Counted from the stretch's first letter, positions 1 through 8,189 are shown. The stretch: 64,000 nucleotides of DNA from Mesorhizobium sp. M2A.F.Ca.ET.046.03.2.1 (GCF_003952425.1 NZ_CP034449.1:7180001-7244000), one strand, 5' to 3'. Notes: generated from the sequence alone by a model not told the origin. Made by a program: numbers and translations.

Positions 1-189
1 ATCGCACGGGCAAAGGCCCTGCGCTCCGAAAACAGCCGCATGCGGGAACTGGCTTGGGCGCATGTGGAGCAATCCAGGGCCCTCGCCCAGCAGTTGGCAG
101 CGATTCGGAACCAATCAAACCGGGCATTGCCGATGACGGGCAACTTGACTGAGATCGAACGAGCCCTAGATTGTCCAGATCGCTGGTAA
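1..189 (+). CDS. C-terminal fragment of a hypothetical protein
   Basis: The first frame is open from the window edge and ends at TAA 187-189, giving 62 residues whose start lies outside the window. The peptide is rich in Arg, Ala, Glu and Gln and looks like an amphipathic helix (RENSRMRELAWAHVEQ-like heptad character). No family is recognised. Its reality rests on an open frame at the edge and helix-like composition only. Confidence 0.45.
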   Translation: MARAKALRSENSRMRELAWAHVEQSRALAQQLAAIRNQSNRALPMTGNLTEIERALDCPDRW

Positions 190-257
190 CCCCCAATGGA
201 CACCATTAGCGGCTGAGAGACGACGAACGCGCTCCCGTCTGAAAACGGGAGAGCGCT

Positions 258-437
258 ATGCGCCAAGCCAGAACTGCGTTGCCCCGGGCACGCGAACCCT
301 TCCAGGATCAACTCGTCCAGGGCAGCAAAGACGCGATCAAGCGCTCCCGGGAATTGCTGCGCCGCACCGAGCGTCTGGTGCGCTCGAAACTGCCGATTGT
401 CTCGGAACCGCCTTCCGACGAACCCCCTAATCTTTAG
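258..437 (+). CDS. Hypothetical 59-aa basic protein
   Basis: ATG at 258 preceded by GGGAGAGC, stop TAG 435-437. The peptide is Arg/Glu-rich with a central stretch AIKRSRELLRRTERLV that should form a helix, then a Pro-rich tail ending PPNL. No domain is recognised. It lies between a partial gene and an oppositely oriented stress-type gene. Short helical proteins of this sort are common in rhizobial accessory regions, so the assignment is tentative. Confidence 0.45.
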   Translation: MRQARTALPRAREPFQDQLVQGSKDAIKRSRELLRRTERLVRSKLPIVSEPPSDEPPNL

Positions 438-482
438 GGCAATTCCAGGAAAATGTGGGCGGTTTTTACCCGCCGCGCTTTT
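437..482. repeat. Diverged palindromic repeat (aattcc family)
   Basis: The stretch begins GCAATTCCAGGAAAA and ends CGCGCTTTTCCGG, echoing the two arms of the palindrome seen at 24237, 28921 and 32663. It also holds the pairing GGCGG/CCCGCC around a T-rich loop, which could stop transcription of either neighbour. It is shorter and more diverged than the other copies. Confidence 0.35.
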
Positions 483-496
483 CCGGCCGACGCCCA

Positions 497-739
497 TCAA
501 TCGCCGCGTCGTTTCCGGTGCGGAGACTCCTGATTCTCGCCGCGCAGCATCTGCCTGTCGTCAGGATCGATCAGATCGCGCTCGCCAGCTTTCAACCCGC
601 TTCCTTTCTCGCGGGTGGCCCGCTCCTGGCTCGGCCGCTTCAGCTCTTCCCTGGCGTTGAAATCCTTTCCGGCGTTCTTGGTGTTGACGCGCTCCTCGAT
701 GATGCGTTGCTGCTGGTCGTGCGTTGTCTTGCCTGCCAT
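497..739 (-). CDS. Small charged stress-type protein (80 aa)
   Basis: Start ATG at 739 with AGGAGA 8 bases upstream; stop TGA at 497. The 80-aa product is strongly charged and hydrophilic (MAGKTTHDQQQRIIEERVN at the start, RKRRGD at the end) with no membrane segment. It resembles the short uncharacterised proteins found near stress genes in rhizobia, but no named domain is recognised. An EcfG-type promoter (869-893) points at it through a structured leader at 770-862, so general-stress control is inferred. Confidence 0.7.
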   Translation of the reverse strand: MAGKTTHDQQQRIIEERVNTKNAGKDFNAREELKRPSQERATREKGSGLKAGERDLIDPDDRQMLRGENQESPHRKRRGD

Positions 740-769
740 GACTGTCTCTCCTGTGCTGAAGCCAATCTC

Positions 770-862
770 TCAAAATGGAGAAGCCCGCCCGGAGGGGAGC
801 GGGCGGGCTTCTATCGGGAGGATTGGAACCCCGATGGCGGCGGGCTGGGGGGATGCCGCCGC
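770..862 (-). ncRNA. Structured leader or small RNA upstream of the 497-739 gene
   Basis: Between an EcfG-type promoter and the downstream gene, the minus-strand transcript would fold two hairpins: ATCGGG/CCCGAT (813-835) and a perfect 11-bp stem GAAGCCCGCCC/GGGCGGGCTTC (780-811) with a pyrimidine-rich loop carrying CCCCTCC. A short T-rich stretch (ATTTT) follows the second stem. It could be an attenuator-like 5' leader or a free-standing sRNA with an anti-Shine-Dalgarno loop. Confidence 0.4.
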
Positions 863-868
863 GGACCA

Positions 869-893
869 AACCGGCGAGCGGCGCTTATGTTCC
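869..893 (-). promoter_or_regulatory. EcfG-type promoter
   Basis: Read on the minus strand this is GGAAC, 16 bases, GGTT. The consensus for the alphaproteobacterial general-stress sigma factor EcfG is GGAAC-N16/17-CGTT. The expected start of transcription is near 862, feeding the leader and the 497-739 gene. Confidence 0.6.
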
Positions 894-1313
894 TTCAGGA
901 AGCGATGCTCTCTGAGTTCAATTGAGCTCATCGCGCCACAACCCGCTCACGGGCGACCGCCGCTGCGATGACAAATCACGATTGCGCAGCGGAACAAGTC
1001 CAGTCGCTTCCGGTTTCGCAGTGATCAGGACTGCGTGAAATGGCCCAGGATCGACGTCACAACGAAGCTCTCGCCAGGTTGCTGAGACGGCAGTTTTCCA
1101 GCGAGGTTTTGCGACGGCACCTGCGCGCGTGGCCACTTTTTCGGGTGACCGTCAGCTTCCCGAGCGCCTTCGAGCCCTGCTTGAAAGGCTCGGGCGAAGG
1201 AACGGTCGAAATCACAAAGGAGATGACAACCGCTGAGAGGCCAAGTTCGGGCAACCAGGAGAGACGCCGTTAAGACTTCGGTCCGGACCGCGCGGGACCG
1301 TGGGCCCACACCG
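894..1313. other. Intergenic stretch without a convincing gene
   Basis: Several overlapping open frames occur on both strands but none has a credible ribosome binding site, protein-like composition or recognised motif. The interval separates two outward-facing EcfG-type promoters (869-893 minus and 1314-1338 plus). Confidence 0.4.
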
Positions 1314-1338
1314 GGAACGGAAGCCACTTGCTCCCGTT
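1314..1338 (+). promoter_or_regulatory. EcfG-type promoter, perfect consensus
   Basis: GGAAC followed by 16 bases and CGTT matches the general-stress sigma consensus exactly. The next start codon is the 24-aa membrane peptide at 1394, giving an untranslated leader of about 50 bases. Confidence 0.7.
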
Positions 1339-1393
1339 GGTCGAAGGCGAAAGCTGCACAGGCAGCGCCTCATCAAGGATTGAGAGAGAAGAC

Positions 1394-1468
1394 ATGAACA
1401 ACATCATCTGGCTCGTAGGAGCAATCGTCATCGTCCTTGCCATCCTTGGATTCCTCGGCATCCGGTGA
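1394..1468 (+). CDS. 24-aa single-membrane-span peptide
   Basis: ATG 1394 to TGA 1466-1468 encodes MNNIIWLVGAIVIVLAILGF plus LGIR. Nearly all residues form one hydrophobic transmembrane helix with a short basic C-terminus. Such micro-membrane proteins are common in rhizobia and usually uncharacterised. A perfect EcfG-type promoter lies 56 bases upstream, so stress induction is likely. A weak GAGAGA site precedes the start. Confidence 0.7.
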   Translation: MNNIIWLVGAIVIVLAILGFLGIR

Positions 1469-1484
1469 CGCTGGCGGGCGTCAC

Positions 1485-1682
1485 TTAATCGAGAAGCCGC
1501 TCCCGGTGGGCAATGTGCAGCGCCTGCGTGACTCGGAATAAATCGAGCAGTTCCAATGCCTGCTCGGCTGGCGCGCCCAGCTCGATGAGGCGATCGATAA
1601 TCTCTCGCTGGCGGGAGATATGACGCGCTCCCGTGCGGATATGACGATTGAGCATCTGAAGCTCGGTTTCGGGGCTAACCAT
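1485..1682 (-). CDS. Conserved hypothetical protein, 65 aa
   Basis: The frame is open much further upstream, but the protein-like part begins at the ATG at 1682 (MVSPETELQMLNRHIRTG), so that start is preferred. The sequence is mostly helical (ISRQREIIDRLIELGAPAEQ; ELLDLFRVTQALHIAHRERL), with no membrane span. It resembles small helical rhizobial proteins of unknown role. The ribosome site is weak (GGGACCAG). It faces away from the gene at 1788. Confidence 0.6.
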   Translation of the reverse strand: MVSPETELQMLNRHIRTGARHISRQREIIDRLIELGAPAEQALELLDLFRVTQALHIAHRERLLD

Positions 1683-1787
1683 CTGGTCCCAACGCGAGGG
1701 TGAGGATCGTATCGCAACACAGTATTGTGCGCCCGCGATCGTGCGCCGGCTTTGATCTTCATCAATTTCCGGAGGGGCCTGGTCGTC

Positions 1788-2184
1788 ATGGCGCGCCTCG
1801 ACTCCTATCTGCCACGGGGATATGATTTCAAAGCTCGGAGGGCGAGCCTGATGGACCGCTTTATCGCCAGGGAGAACATCAAGCACTTCGTGGACCGCCT
1901 TCAAACGGAGACGGACGACGGCACCAGAGCGACGGTCCAAAGGCTGCTGATTGCTGAAGATGACAAATTCGCGAGTGTCCGAACGGCTGGATATGGTGGA
2001 CCAGAACATCCTCAGGATCGCCGATCTTGCAACGCTGCAGCGCGCAAAGGTCAACGACATGCGCCCTGATGGCGACGGCGCGGCATTGGCTCACCGACAC
2101 CTCGAAAACCTCGAGCAATTATACGAGCTCTTTGTCGAGAGCCGGCAGCTCGTGGTTACCATGATGGAAAGGTCCAGCCTGTAG
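1788..2184 (+). pseudogene. Frameshifted hypothetical helical protein
   Basis: GGAGGGG at 1771 precedes ATG 1788. Frame one gives MARLDSYLPRGYDFKARRAS through LLIAEDDKFA, then diverges. A second frame continues as RVSERLDMVDQNILRIADLA to MMERSSL and stops at 2184. Joined near 1965-1980 they make one plausible protein of about 130 aa, all helical. The frame-one reading alone ends at 2069 in junk-like Arg-rich sequence. A single-base indel therefore seems likely, either a real lesion or a sequencing error. The alternative is two overlapping genes. Confidence 0.55.
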
Positions 2185-2220
2185 TCGGCAGCCGGTGAGC
2201 CGTGTTGGCCGGCGCCACGA

Positions 2221-2254
2221 ACAACAAAAACGGCGGCCGAAAGAGCCGCCGTTC
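2221..2254 (-). terminator. Rho-independent terminator
   Basis: On the minus strand the stem AACGGCGGC/GCCGCCGTT with a 7-base loop is followed by TTTTGTTGTT, directly after the stop of the secreted protein gene at 2273. Confidence 0.8.
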
Positions 2255-2272
2255 CTTGTCTGTCGACAGGCC

Positions 2273-2566
2273 TCAGTTTGCGCCGCCGAGTTCCTTGGTC
2301 ATCTTGCAGAAATTGTCATGCTGCTTGGCGATGGTTTCGTCGCCGCAATCTTTCTTGATCGAGGTGCGGTCTTCCTCGGTCATGGCCAGCCATGCCTTCT
2401 TGAACTCATCGCCGGATCTCATCGTCTTCATCCCCGCATCGGTGAAGAAAGGCGCCATCTTTTGCGGGTCATCCAAGGCCGATGTGCCTTTGGCGCTGCT
2501 GGCCATCGCCGCGCTGGTTGCGAGCGAAAGCGCGAGTGCGCTCATGCAAAGAATCTTGGTATTCAT
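2273..2566 (-). CDS. Small secreted protein, 97 aa
   Basis: Start chosen at 2566 because it follows AGGGAGAAG and begins a classic signal peptide (MNTKILCMSALALSLATSA, cleavage near AMA-SS). The mature part of about 75 residues is charged and contains two Cys (KKDCGDETI and DNFCKMTK) that could form a disulfide in the periplasm. No family is recognised. Upstream, GGAAC-N16-CGCT on the minus strand (2609-2633) is a near match to the stress promoter consensus. The gene ends at a strong terminator, so it is monocistronic. Confidence 0.8.
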   Translation of the reverse strand: MNTKILCMSALALSLATSAAMASSAKGTSALDDPQKMAPFFTDAGMKTMRSGDEFKKAWLAMTEEDRTSIKKDCGDETIAKQHDNFCKMTKELGGAN

Positions 2567-2773
2567 TTTTCTTCTCCCTGCGTTCATTGGAAACAACTGC
2601 TTTTCAACAGCGCTTGTGCTGGCAAAAAGTTCCAGGCGGAATCAAAGAATGCAGCCGCGCGAATTGCCGCCCCGAGGACGGTCGGCCTGCCCGCTTCGGT
2701 CGGCTCGTTTGTTCGGGCGGCGGTCAACAACAAATGAGAGTTTCCCGGGCGCTTTCACTGGAAAATTCTGTTG

Positions 2774-2798
2774 GGAACAAGTTCGAAAAAACTGTGTT
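2774..2798 (+). promoter_or_regulatory. EcfG-type promoter
   Basis: GGAAC, 16 bases, TGTT upstream of the DUF892 gene at 2834; only the first base of the -10 element departs from consensus. Confidence 0.65.
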
Positions 2799-2833
2799 GG
2801 GGTTGGTTATCCACCCACTCAGGAGATGCAGAC

Positions 2834-3346
2834 ATGCCGACAACGAAAGCGGCCTCGAACAAGGGCCTCAACGAACTTTTCCACGATACGCTGAAGGACA
2901 TCTATTTCGCCGAGAAGAAGATCCTGGCAACGCTGCCCAAGATGGCCAAGGCAGCGCAGGACGAGGCGCTAAAGGCCGCTTTCGAAAAGCACCGCGACCA
3001 GACCCAAGAACATGTCGCGCGTCTTGAGGAAGTGTTCGAGGTGATCGACAAGAAGCCGGTGGGCAAGACCTGCCAGGCGATCATGGGCATCACCGAGGAA
3101 GGCGCCGAGATCATGGAAGAGTACAAGGGCTCGCCCTCGCTCGACGCAGGCCTGCTGGCCGCGGCCCAGGCCGTCGAGCATTATGAGATTTCGCGCTACG
3201 GCACGCTCAGGACCTGGGCGCAGGAACTCGGCCTAACCGAGGCCGTCACCTTGCTCGACCAGACGCTGAACGAAGAGAAGGAAACGGACGTCGCGCTCAC
3301 CAAGCTCGCCGAGTCCGCGGTCAACGTCGCGGCAGAGGCAGCCTGA
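2834..3346 (+). CDS. Ferritin-like DUF892 protein (YciE/YciF type)
   Basis: 170 aa. ATG 2834 follows AGGAG by 8 bases; the longer open frame upstream has no ribosome site. The sequence fits the DUF892 ferritin-like four-helix fold: LFHDTLKDIYFAEKKIL opens helix 1, and Glu/His residues recur as in di-iron carriers (EKHRDQTQEHVARLEEVFEV, AVEHYEISRYGTL, LNEEKETDVALTKLA). YciE/YciF relatives are induced by osmotic, oxidative or stationary-phase stress; the biochemical role is unsettled. The EcfG-type promoter 36 bases upstream fits stress induction. Confidence 0.9.
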   Translation: MPTTKAASNKGLNELFHDTLKDIYFAEKKILATLPKMAKAAQDEALKAAFEKHRDQTQEHVARLEEVFEVIDKKPVGKTCQAIMGITEEGAEIMEEYKGSPSLDAGLLAAAQAVEHYEISRYGTLRTWAQELGLTEAVTLLDQTLNEEKETDVALTKLAESAVNVAAEAA

Positions 3347-3413
3347 GTTTAGAGCAAGCTGCGCAGCCCTACGGGAAGGCAAGCGTGCAGGCCTGCCTTC
3401 CCGAACTCACCAT

Positions 3414-3438
3414 GGAACTTCAGCGCCGGCCGGGAGTT
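3414..3438 (+). promoter_or_regulatory. EcfG-type promoter
   Basis: GGAAC, 16 bases, AGTT, ending 22 bases before the ATG of the small membrane protein at 3461. Confidence 0.55.
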
Positions 3439-3460
3439 GCCATAGGCGGAAACTCTGGCG

Positions 3461-3670
3461 ATGACAAAAGCGTCGCTCCACCTGCTGAAGGGCATAGGTT
3501 ATCTGATCTCGACGGTCAGCGTGATATTGCTCGCCATCGTGAGCTGGTCGAGCGCATCGCAAAGCCCGCTGCTGGTTGCCTGCCTGCTCGGCGGCGCCGC
3601 GACATCGATCGCCGGCATGTGCTGCCGCTGGCTGTCCTACCAGATCGAGAAGCGCTTGAACGACCGGTAA
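3461..3670 (+). CDS. Small two-span membrane protein, 69 aa
   Basis: Two hydrophobic segments are visible, GYLISTVSVILLAIVSW and SPLLVACLLGGAATSIAGMC, followed by a basic tail (YQIEKRLNDR), so an inner-membrane hairpin is likely. No named family is recognised. It lies under an EcfG-type promoter and converges with the YihY-type gene. Confidence 0.65.
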   Translation: MTKASLHLLKGIGYLISTVSVILLAIVSWSSASQSPLLVACLLGGAATSIAGMCCRWLSYQIEKRLNDR

Positions 3671-3719
3671 GGGATACGCCTTTTTCCAGGGCGGGGCCGC
3701 ATTTGCTGGACACTCGGTT

Positions 3720-4730
3720 TTATCGCGGGCGGTTCGGCCTGTTGGCGCCGGTTTGCGACATCAGCGCGGTGATCAGGCAGGCGATGACAATCCATACGGC
3801 GACTTCGATGCCCGAGGCGCCGCGCGCCGGCGGCGGGGCGGTGGCGGCTGCCGGCGGATCGGCGGCCACCGCTGGCGCGAGGTCCGGCCGGCTGCCGCGG
3901 CGCAGCGAATAGGCGCGGGTGATTTCGGCGCCGAAGAGGAAGATCTGCGCCGAATAGTAGACCCAGACCAGCACCACCATCAGGGCTCCGGCCGCGCCAT
4001 AGGAGGTGGCGATGGCGCTGGTGCCGATGTACCAGCCGATGAGCGACTTGCCGATGGTGAAGAGCAGCGCAGTGACCAGCGCGCCGACGCCGACATCGCG
4101 CCAGGTGAGCTCCCTGTCGGGCAGGACCTTGTAGATCGCGGCGAAGAGGAACGCGATCAGCGCGAAGGAAACGATCGTGTTGATGGCGCTGACGATCAGT
4201 TCTCCGAAAGGCAGGCTCCGGTTGATGATCTCGCCCAGCGCCGCGATCGCCGTGCTGGCCGCGAGCGAGACCAGGAGCAGGAAGCCGAGCGCAGCCACGA
4301 GGCCGAGGCTCGCCGCCCTGGCCCTTACAAGGCGCGACAGCGACGCCCCGTTGGGCCTCACCTTCCAGATTTCGTTGAGCGACTGCTGCATCTCGCCGAA
4401 GACGCCCGACGCCGTGACCAAAAGCGTCACCACTCCGATCAGCGTGGCAAGCGCGCTCGACCAGCCATGCGAAGCGGTCTCCAGCGTGGCCTTCAGGAGG
4501 TCGGCGCTCTGTGGCCCCATCACGCCCGATATCTCGGCCGTCAGCGCCAGCTGGGCGGCATCGTTGCCGATGACGAAACCGGCGATCGCGACGACGATCA
4601 ACAGGATCGGCGCTAGCGACGTGGTGGCGTAGAAAGCCATCGCCGCGCCATGGCTCAGCGCATTGTCATTAATGTAGCCGCTGACGCTTTCCTTCAGTAT
4701 GATCCAGCCTTCGTCGACCCAGCGCGGCAT
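3720..4730 (-). CDS. YihY/virulence factor BrkB family membrane protein
   Basis: 336 aa from ATG 4730 (MPRWVDEGWIILKESVSGYI). The YihY family is recognised from NDNALSHGAAMAFYATTSLA, where helix 1 begins, then FGEMQQSLNEIW and the long TM segments to about residue 285 (SYGAAGALMVVLVWVYYSAQ, FLFGAEITRAY). About six membrane spans are expected plus a final hydrophobic segment after an Ala/Pro-rich linker near residues 295-312. The family was once annotated as ribonuclease BN, which is wrong. Its function is not established. The frame is open upstream to 5114 but that part is not protein-like. Confidence 0.9.
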   Translation of the reverse strand: MPRWVDEGWIILKESVSGYINDNALSHGAAMAFYATTSLAPILLIVVAIAGFVIGNDAAQLALTAEISGVMGPQSADLLKATLETASHGWSSALATLIGVVTLLVTASGVFGEMQQSLNEIWKVRPNGASLSRLVRARAASLGLVAALGFLLLVSLAASTAIAALGEIINRSLPFGELIVSAINTIVSFALIAFLFAAIYKVLPDRELTWRDVGVGALVTALLFTIGKSLIGWYIGTSAIATSYGAAGALMVVLVWVYYSAQIFLFGAEITRAYSLRRGSRPDLAPAVAADPPAAATAPPPARGASGIEVAVWIVIACLITALMSQTGANRPNRPR

Positions 4731-5113
4731 CGCCCCCTCACCTGTCTCGGACACGGACCGGGCGCGGTTCGGTGCCGGCTTTGTCGGACTGCATATTTCC
4801 TGCCATTGCTGACAAGACCTCCCTTGAGCGGGCCGGGTGGGACAAGAGCTCGACTGCCTTTTCGTTGGCCAGAGCGAGAAGCCGGAGAAACCAGCCCTGT
4901 TCTCTTTGCCACCAGGTCCGGCTGACGCGGCCCGCCAATCACAACCCGGCGCCGGCGTGATGGTTCCGGGAACACCCGAAGGCCGGAGGCCGAGGAGTAC
5001 GGACCCCGGCGCCGATGCCATAAAGCCGCTTCGCGCGATCTTCGCTTTGGAGAAGCGCGGTTGTATGATCTGCGGCAGGCTTATAGGCTGTCGGGTTAAC
5101 GGGTATTTCGGCA
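4731..5113. other. Intergenic region between divergent genes
   Basis: The 380 bases between the YihY-type gene and the HWE kinase must carry both promoters. No convincing gene, repeat or sigma-factor motif was identified; the open frames here are antisense or Pro/Arg-rich shadows. Confidence 0.4.
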
Positions 5114-6119
5114 ATGGATTTGGAAGACCTCTACCGGATTCTGCGGACAGGTCACGTGCAGGCCCAAGGCATTGTCGACACTGTTCCCGATCCCATGCTG
5201 GTGCTGGACTCCGCCCTGACAGTCCAGAGCGCCAACCGCGCCTTCTTCAGAACATTCGGGGTCGAGCGTTACGACACGATCGGACAGCACCTGTACGACC
5301 TCGGCAACGGTCAATGGGATATCCCCGAGCTGCGTCATCTCCTTGCAGAGGTGATCCCGAAAAGCTCGGCGGTGATCGATTACAAGGTGACGCATGAGTT
5401 CCCGCATATCGGGAGAAAAGTCATGCTTCTTACAGCGCGCACCGTGTTCAATCCGGACAATGTCAGCCACCTCATGTTGCTGTCGATCGTCGACATTACG
5501 GACAGAAGCCGGAAAGAAGCGGAGTTCGAAGCGGTCTTTGGAGAATTGCGCCACCGGCTCAAGAACCTGCTCGGGCTCGTGCGGGCGCTGGCCAACCAAA
5601 CGAAGACGGAAGGCGTTTCGGCAGAGGAATATCGTAGCGCGTTCCTCGGCCGGCTGCAGGCCGTTGTGGATGCAAATGACCTGGCATTCAGCGATCATGG
5701 TGAAGATGGTCTCGAAGCCTTGGTGGCGCGCGCGACGAAACCCTTCAAGACCGCTCCGGAGACGATCATCATCGAGCCCGGCCCGTCAGTGACGTTGGCT
5801 TCGAAGGAGATAACGTCGCTAAGCCTTCTGCTGCACGAACTGGCAACCAACGCCGTCAAGTACGGCGTTGTCAGCTCGGGCTGGGACGGTTCGAATTCGA
5901 TGGGAGGTCGAGCAGGGCGATCATCCATTGCTGCGCCTGTCCTGGCGCGAGAGCGGGGGCCCGCCTGTACGCAAGCCCACCTCGACAGGGTACGGAACCC
6001 AGCTCATTCAATTCGCAATCGCCTACAATCTCGGTGGCAAGGTGGAACAGAATTATCGAACCGAAGGTTTCGAAGCAGAGATAGTCGTCCCACTCGAAAG
6101 GGCCGCTCGCCCAGATTGA
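5114..6119 (+). pseudogene. HWE-family sensor histidine kinase, frameshifted
   Basis: The opening frame (ATG 5114) gives an N-terminal PAS-like sensor region (residues 20-130) and the phosphoacceptor box with H147 in ELRHRLKNLLGLVRALANQT, then the N box HELATNAVKYG. After VVSS the frame is lost. The G-box part, with the diagnostic WRE of HWE kinases and GYGTQLI, continues in another frame to TGA 6117-6119 (RIRWEVEQGDHPLLRLSWRE). One extra G in the GGG run at about 5878 would explain it. As written, the product lacks ATP-binding motifs. The partner response regulator follows 6 bases later. Confidence 0.75.
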
Positions 6120-6125
6120 TGGCCG

Positions 6126-6480
6126 GTGCAAAAGACCATCCTGATCGTCGAAGATGAATTCATTCGCGATGGATCTTAAAGTCATGCTCGAGCGCCTGGG
6201 ATGGCGGGTCCTGGGACCGGTCGCCAGAGTCGCGCACGCGCTCCGCCTGCTGGAAGACGAACTGCCGACGGTGGCCTTGCTCGACGTGAATTTAGGCGAC
6301 CATCTCGTCACGCCGGTAGCCGAGGCCTTGCGCGGCCGCGGTGTGCCATTCGCGGTGGCGAGCGCTTATGACAAGCCGGAACTCTTCGGCGGGGCCGTCC
6401 TGGTGGGGGTACCCAATGTAGGCAAACCGACATCGGAGTGGAGCCTCCTGGAGGTTCTGCCGAAGCTCTCGCCGCCCTGA
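6126..6480 (+). pseudogene. Single-domain response regulator, frameshifted near its start
   Basis: GTG 6126 starts VQKTILIVEDEFI, the first strand and acidic pocket of a receiver domain, then hits TAA at 6177. A second frame beginning around 6163 supplies AMDLKVMLERLGWRVLGPVA and the rest: phosphoacceptor D in VALLDVNLGD, the S/T switch (VASAYD) and the conserved K (VGKPTS). Restored, it is a receiver of about 117 aa with no output domain, typical of regulators paired with HWE kinases. A one-base indel at 6160-6168 separates the two parts. Confidence 0.7.
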
Positions 6481-6573
6481 TCCCGCGCCCCTCTACTTCT
6501 CGCGTCGAAGCCTAGGCAAAGCAACGGCGTTCGACTAGCCTCGAAGCGGGATCAGAGCCGCGTGGGGCATGCG

Positions 6574-7164
6574 ATGAAGGTCAATGTCGTCTACGCGCAT
6601 CCGGCGCAGGACAGCTACGTGGCCTCGCTTCACAGGCGTGTCTTGGGGGTCCTCAAGGCCAGGGGCGACGAGGTCGTCGACTTCGATCTTTATGCCATGA
6701 AATTCGATCCCGTGATGCAGGTCGAGGAATTGAAGGGGCACGCCGGTCCATCGCCAGCACCTGCGGAGCTGCGGGTCTATATCGACACGTTGCAGTGGGC
6801 CGAGGCGTGCGTGTTCTGCTTCCCGACCTGGTGGTCGGGCATGCCTGCTGTGCTCAAGGGATATTTCGACCGCGTGTGGCGGCCGGGGGTCGCGTTCGAC
6901 CTGCCGACGGATGGCGGCACGATCAAGCCGGCGCTTTTGAATATTCGCCGTATGGGCGTCGTCACCACCTTCGGCTCGCCCTGGTGGTACACCAGGCTCT
7001 ACATGCAGGACCCGGGCAGGAAGGTGCTTTTGCGCGGCTTGAAATCCATGTGCGGACGCACGGAGAAGCACCTCTATCTGGCGAAATACTCGGTGGAAAG
7101 CATCTCCAACGAGGAACGGGAAAAGTTCGCCCGCAAGGTGGAGCAGCGCTTCGAGCGTTTTTGA
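6574..7164 (+). CDS. NAD(P)H-dependent flavodoxin-fold oxidoreductase
   Basis: 196 aa starting MKVNVVYAHPAQDSYV; GGGG at 6564 gives the ribosome site. It fits the flavodoxin_2/NQO1-KefF family: N-terminal strand with YAHP, FCFPTWWSGMPAVLKGYFDR contacting FMN, then VVTTFGSPWWYTR. These cytosolic FMN enzymes perform two-electron reduction of quinones or other electrophiles with NAD(P)H, or regulate Kef antiporters when adjacent to them; no kef gene is present here. Physiological substrate unknown. Confidence 0.85.
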   Translation: MKVNVVYAHPAQDSYVASLHRRVLGVLKARGDEVVDFDLYAMKFDPVMQVEELKGHAGPSPAPAELRVYIDTLQWAEACVFCFPTWWSGMPAVLKGYFDRVWRPGVAFDLPTDGGTIKPALLNIRRMGVVTTFGSPWWYTRLYMQDPGRKVLLRGLKSMCGRTEKHLYLAKYSVESISNEEREKFARKVEQRFERF

Positions 7165-7549
7165 TCGGCCCCGCAGACTGCGGACCACCTTCGTTCTGAG
7201 TCTGTGAACACTCCGCTGCTTTGTTGGCGAACTATGGATGGTGCGCGTCGATCATTGCGGCCGTGTCTTCGAGGCAACCGATGGGATCGGCCATGTTGCG
7301 GTCCATTGCGCGAAAACGATCTCGACGGTTAACAAAAGTGGATGCGCGGCCGGTGCCACATGAGCACCATGTCGGCGTTCGCCCCTGGCGGGGCCGAGCT
7401 CAAGCCACCTTCTCCCGCTGGCTCATGCCAGCGGGCTTTTTTGCGTCGCGCTTCTCCGGGCTTTTTGCCCATACCAAACCGTTTCGAGCTCGGCCTAACG
7501 AAACCTCTCCTGGCTTTGCGCTTTACTTGTAGAGCGATGGAGAGTGCGC
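7165..7549. other. Intergenic region with an orphan terminator
   Basis: No credible protein gene is seen between 7165 and 7549. A strong plus-strand terminator at 7413-7442 has no obvious gene to end, leaving about 240 bases between the oxidoreductase stop and the hairpin. This leaves room for a short non-coding transcript or a long 3' untranslated region. Confidence 0.4.
7413..7442 (+). terminator. Rho-independent terminator
   Basis: Stem CCCGCTGGC/GCCAGCGGG with loop TCAT followed by CTTTTTTG. Confidence 0.8.
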
Positions 7550-7717
7550 ATGCAGAAGGACGGGCACGACGAAAAGGTCGATAGCCGACTGCTGGCCGGG
7601 AAGCTGGCCAAGGAAGTGGGTATAACCGAGGCGCAAGCGAGGGAGCTAATCCATATGATCGGCTTTGACTGGACGTCCCTCGTTCGCGAAGCCCGCTTTT
7701 TGAAAGACAGGCATTGA
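7550..7717 (+). CDS. DUF3606-like small protein, 55 aa
   Basis: ATG 7550 to TGA 7715-7717. After a charged N-terminus the sequence reads LAKEVGITEAQARELIHMIG, the helix-turn pattern seen in rhizobial DUF3606-like proteins and repeated in the genes at 8553 and 14635. It lacks the FARKHG-type first half of a full DUF3606 domain. No ribosome site stands out. Likely a stress-associated protein of unknown role. Confidence 0.65.
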   Translation: MQKDGHDEKVDSRLLAGKLAKEVGITEAQARELIHMIGFDWTSLVREARFLKDRH

Positions 7718-7732
7718 CCGGGAGCCGACCGC

Positions 7733-7981
7733 TTATGCGAGCCGCCTGATGCGGCCGCTTGCCAGGCGAAACACTCCGTCGGTGCCTCCCTGCCGCTCGA
7801 AGTCGGTCTGGATTTCGTCCCACGTGCCAAGATAGGCCCCGCACTCGGCGCAATGGATCGGCGTTGAGGATTGGGCGTTCCTGGGGATGTTCAACCGGAT
7901 CGTTCCGCAGTGCGGGCATTCCAGACGGTGATCGAGATACTCACCCTTCGCGGCATAATGGCCGCCTCCTCCGTCGCTCAT
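7733..7981 (-). CDS. Small zinc-ribbon-like protein, 82 aa
   Basis: Start taken at 7981 (MSDGGGGHYAAKGEYLDHRL). Two Cys pairs, ECPHCGTIRLN and HCAECGAYLGTW, are spaced as in a zinc ribbon. The rest is polar. It could be a metal-binding regulator or adaptor; no named family is recognised. The reading frame continues upstream but without protein-like character. GTGGAG precedes the chosen start. Confidence 0.7.
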   Translation of the reverse strand: MSDGGGGHYAAKGEYLDHRLECPHCGTIRLNIPRNAQSSTPIHCAECGAYLGTWDEIQTDFERQGGTDGVFRLASGRIRRLA

Positions 7982-8189
7982 CGAAGCTCCACTTCCCTTG
8001 ATAGGTTGGGCGAAAGCGTGATGGGCTCTTCCGGCGCGCGCTTGCCTTTGCTCTGTGCGGCGACTGCTCGAACTTAAACCTTCGGCGGGGTGACGCCCTA
8101 ACATATGATTGGCCGAGCGATCACGGTTGGTCGCCGGCAATGTTTGCCGGACCTGTCCTGCCCAGGCCGGTTCCGACCGGGAATGTCTG

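Noticed and set aside
1485..2060. 191-aa reading of the minus-strand gene at 1485
   Set aside because: Only the last 65 residues from 1682 look like protein; the rest overlaps a plus-strand gene and is composition noise.
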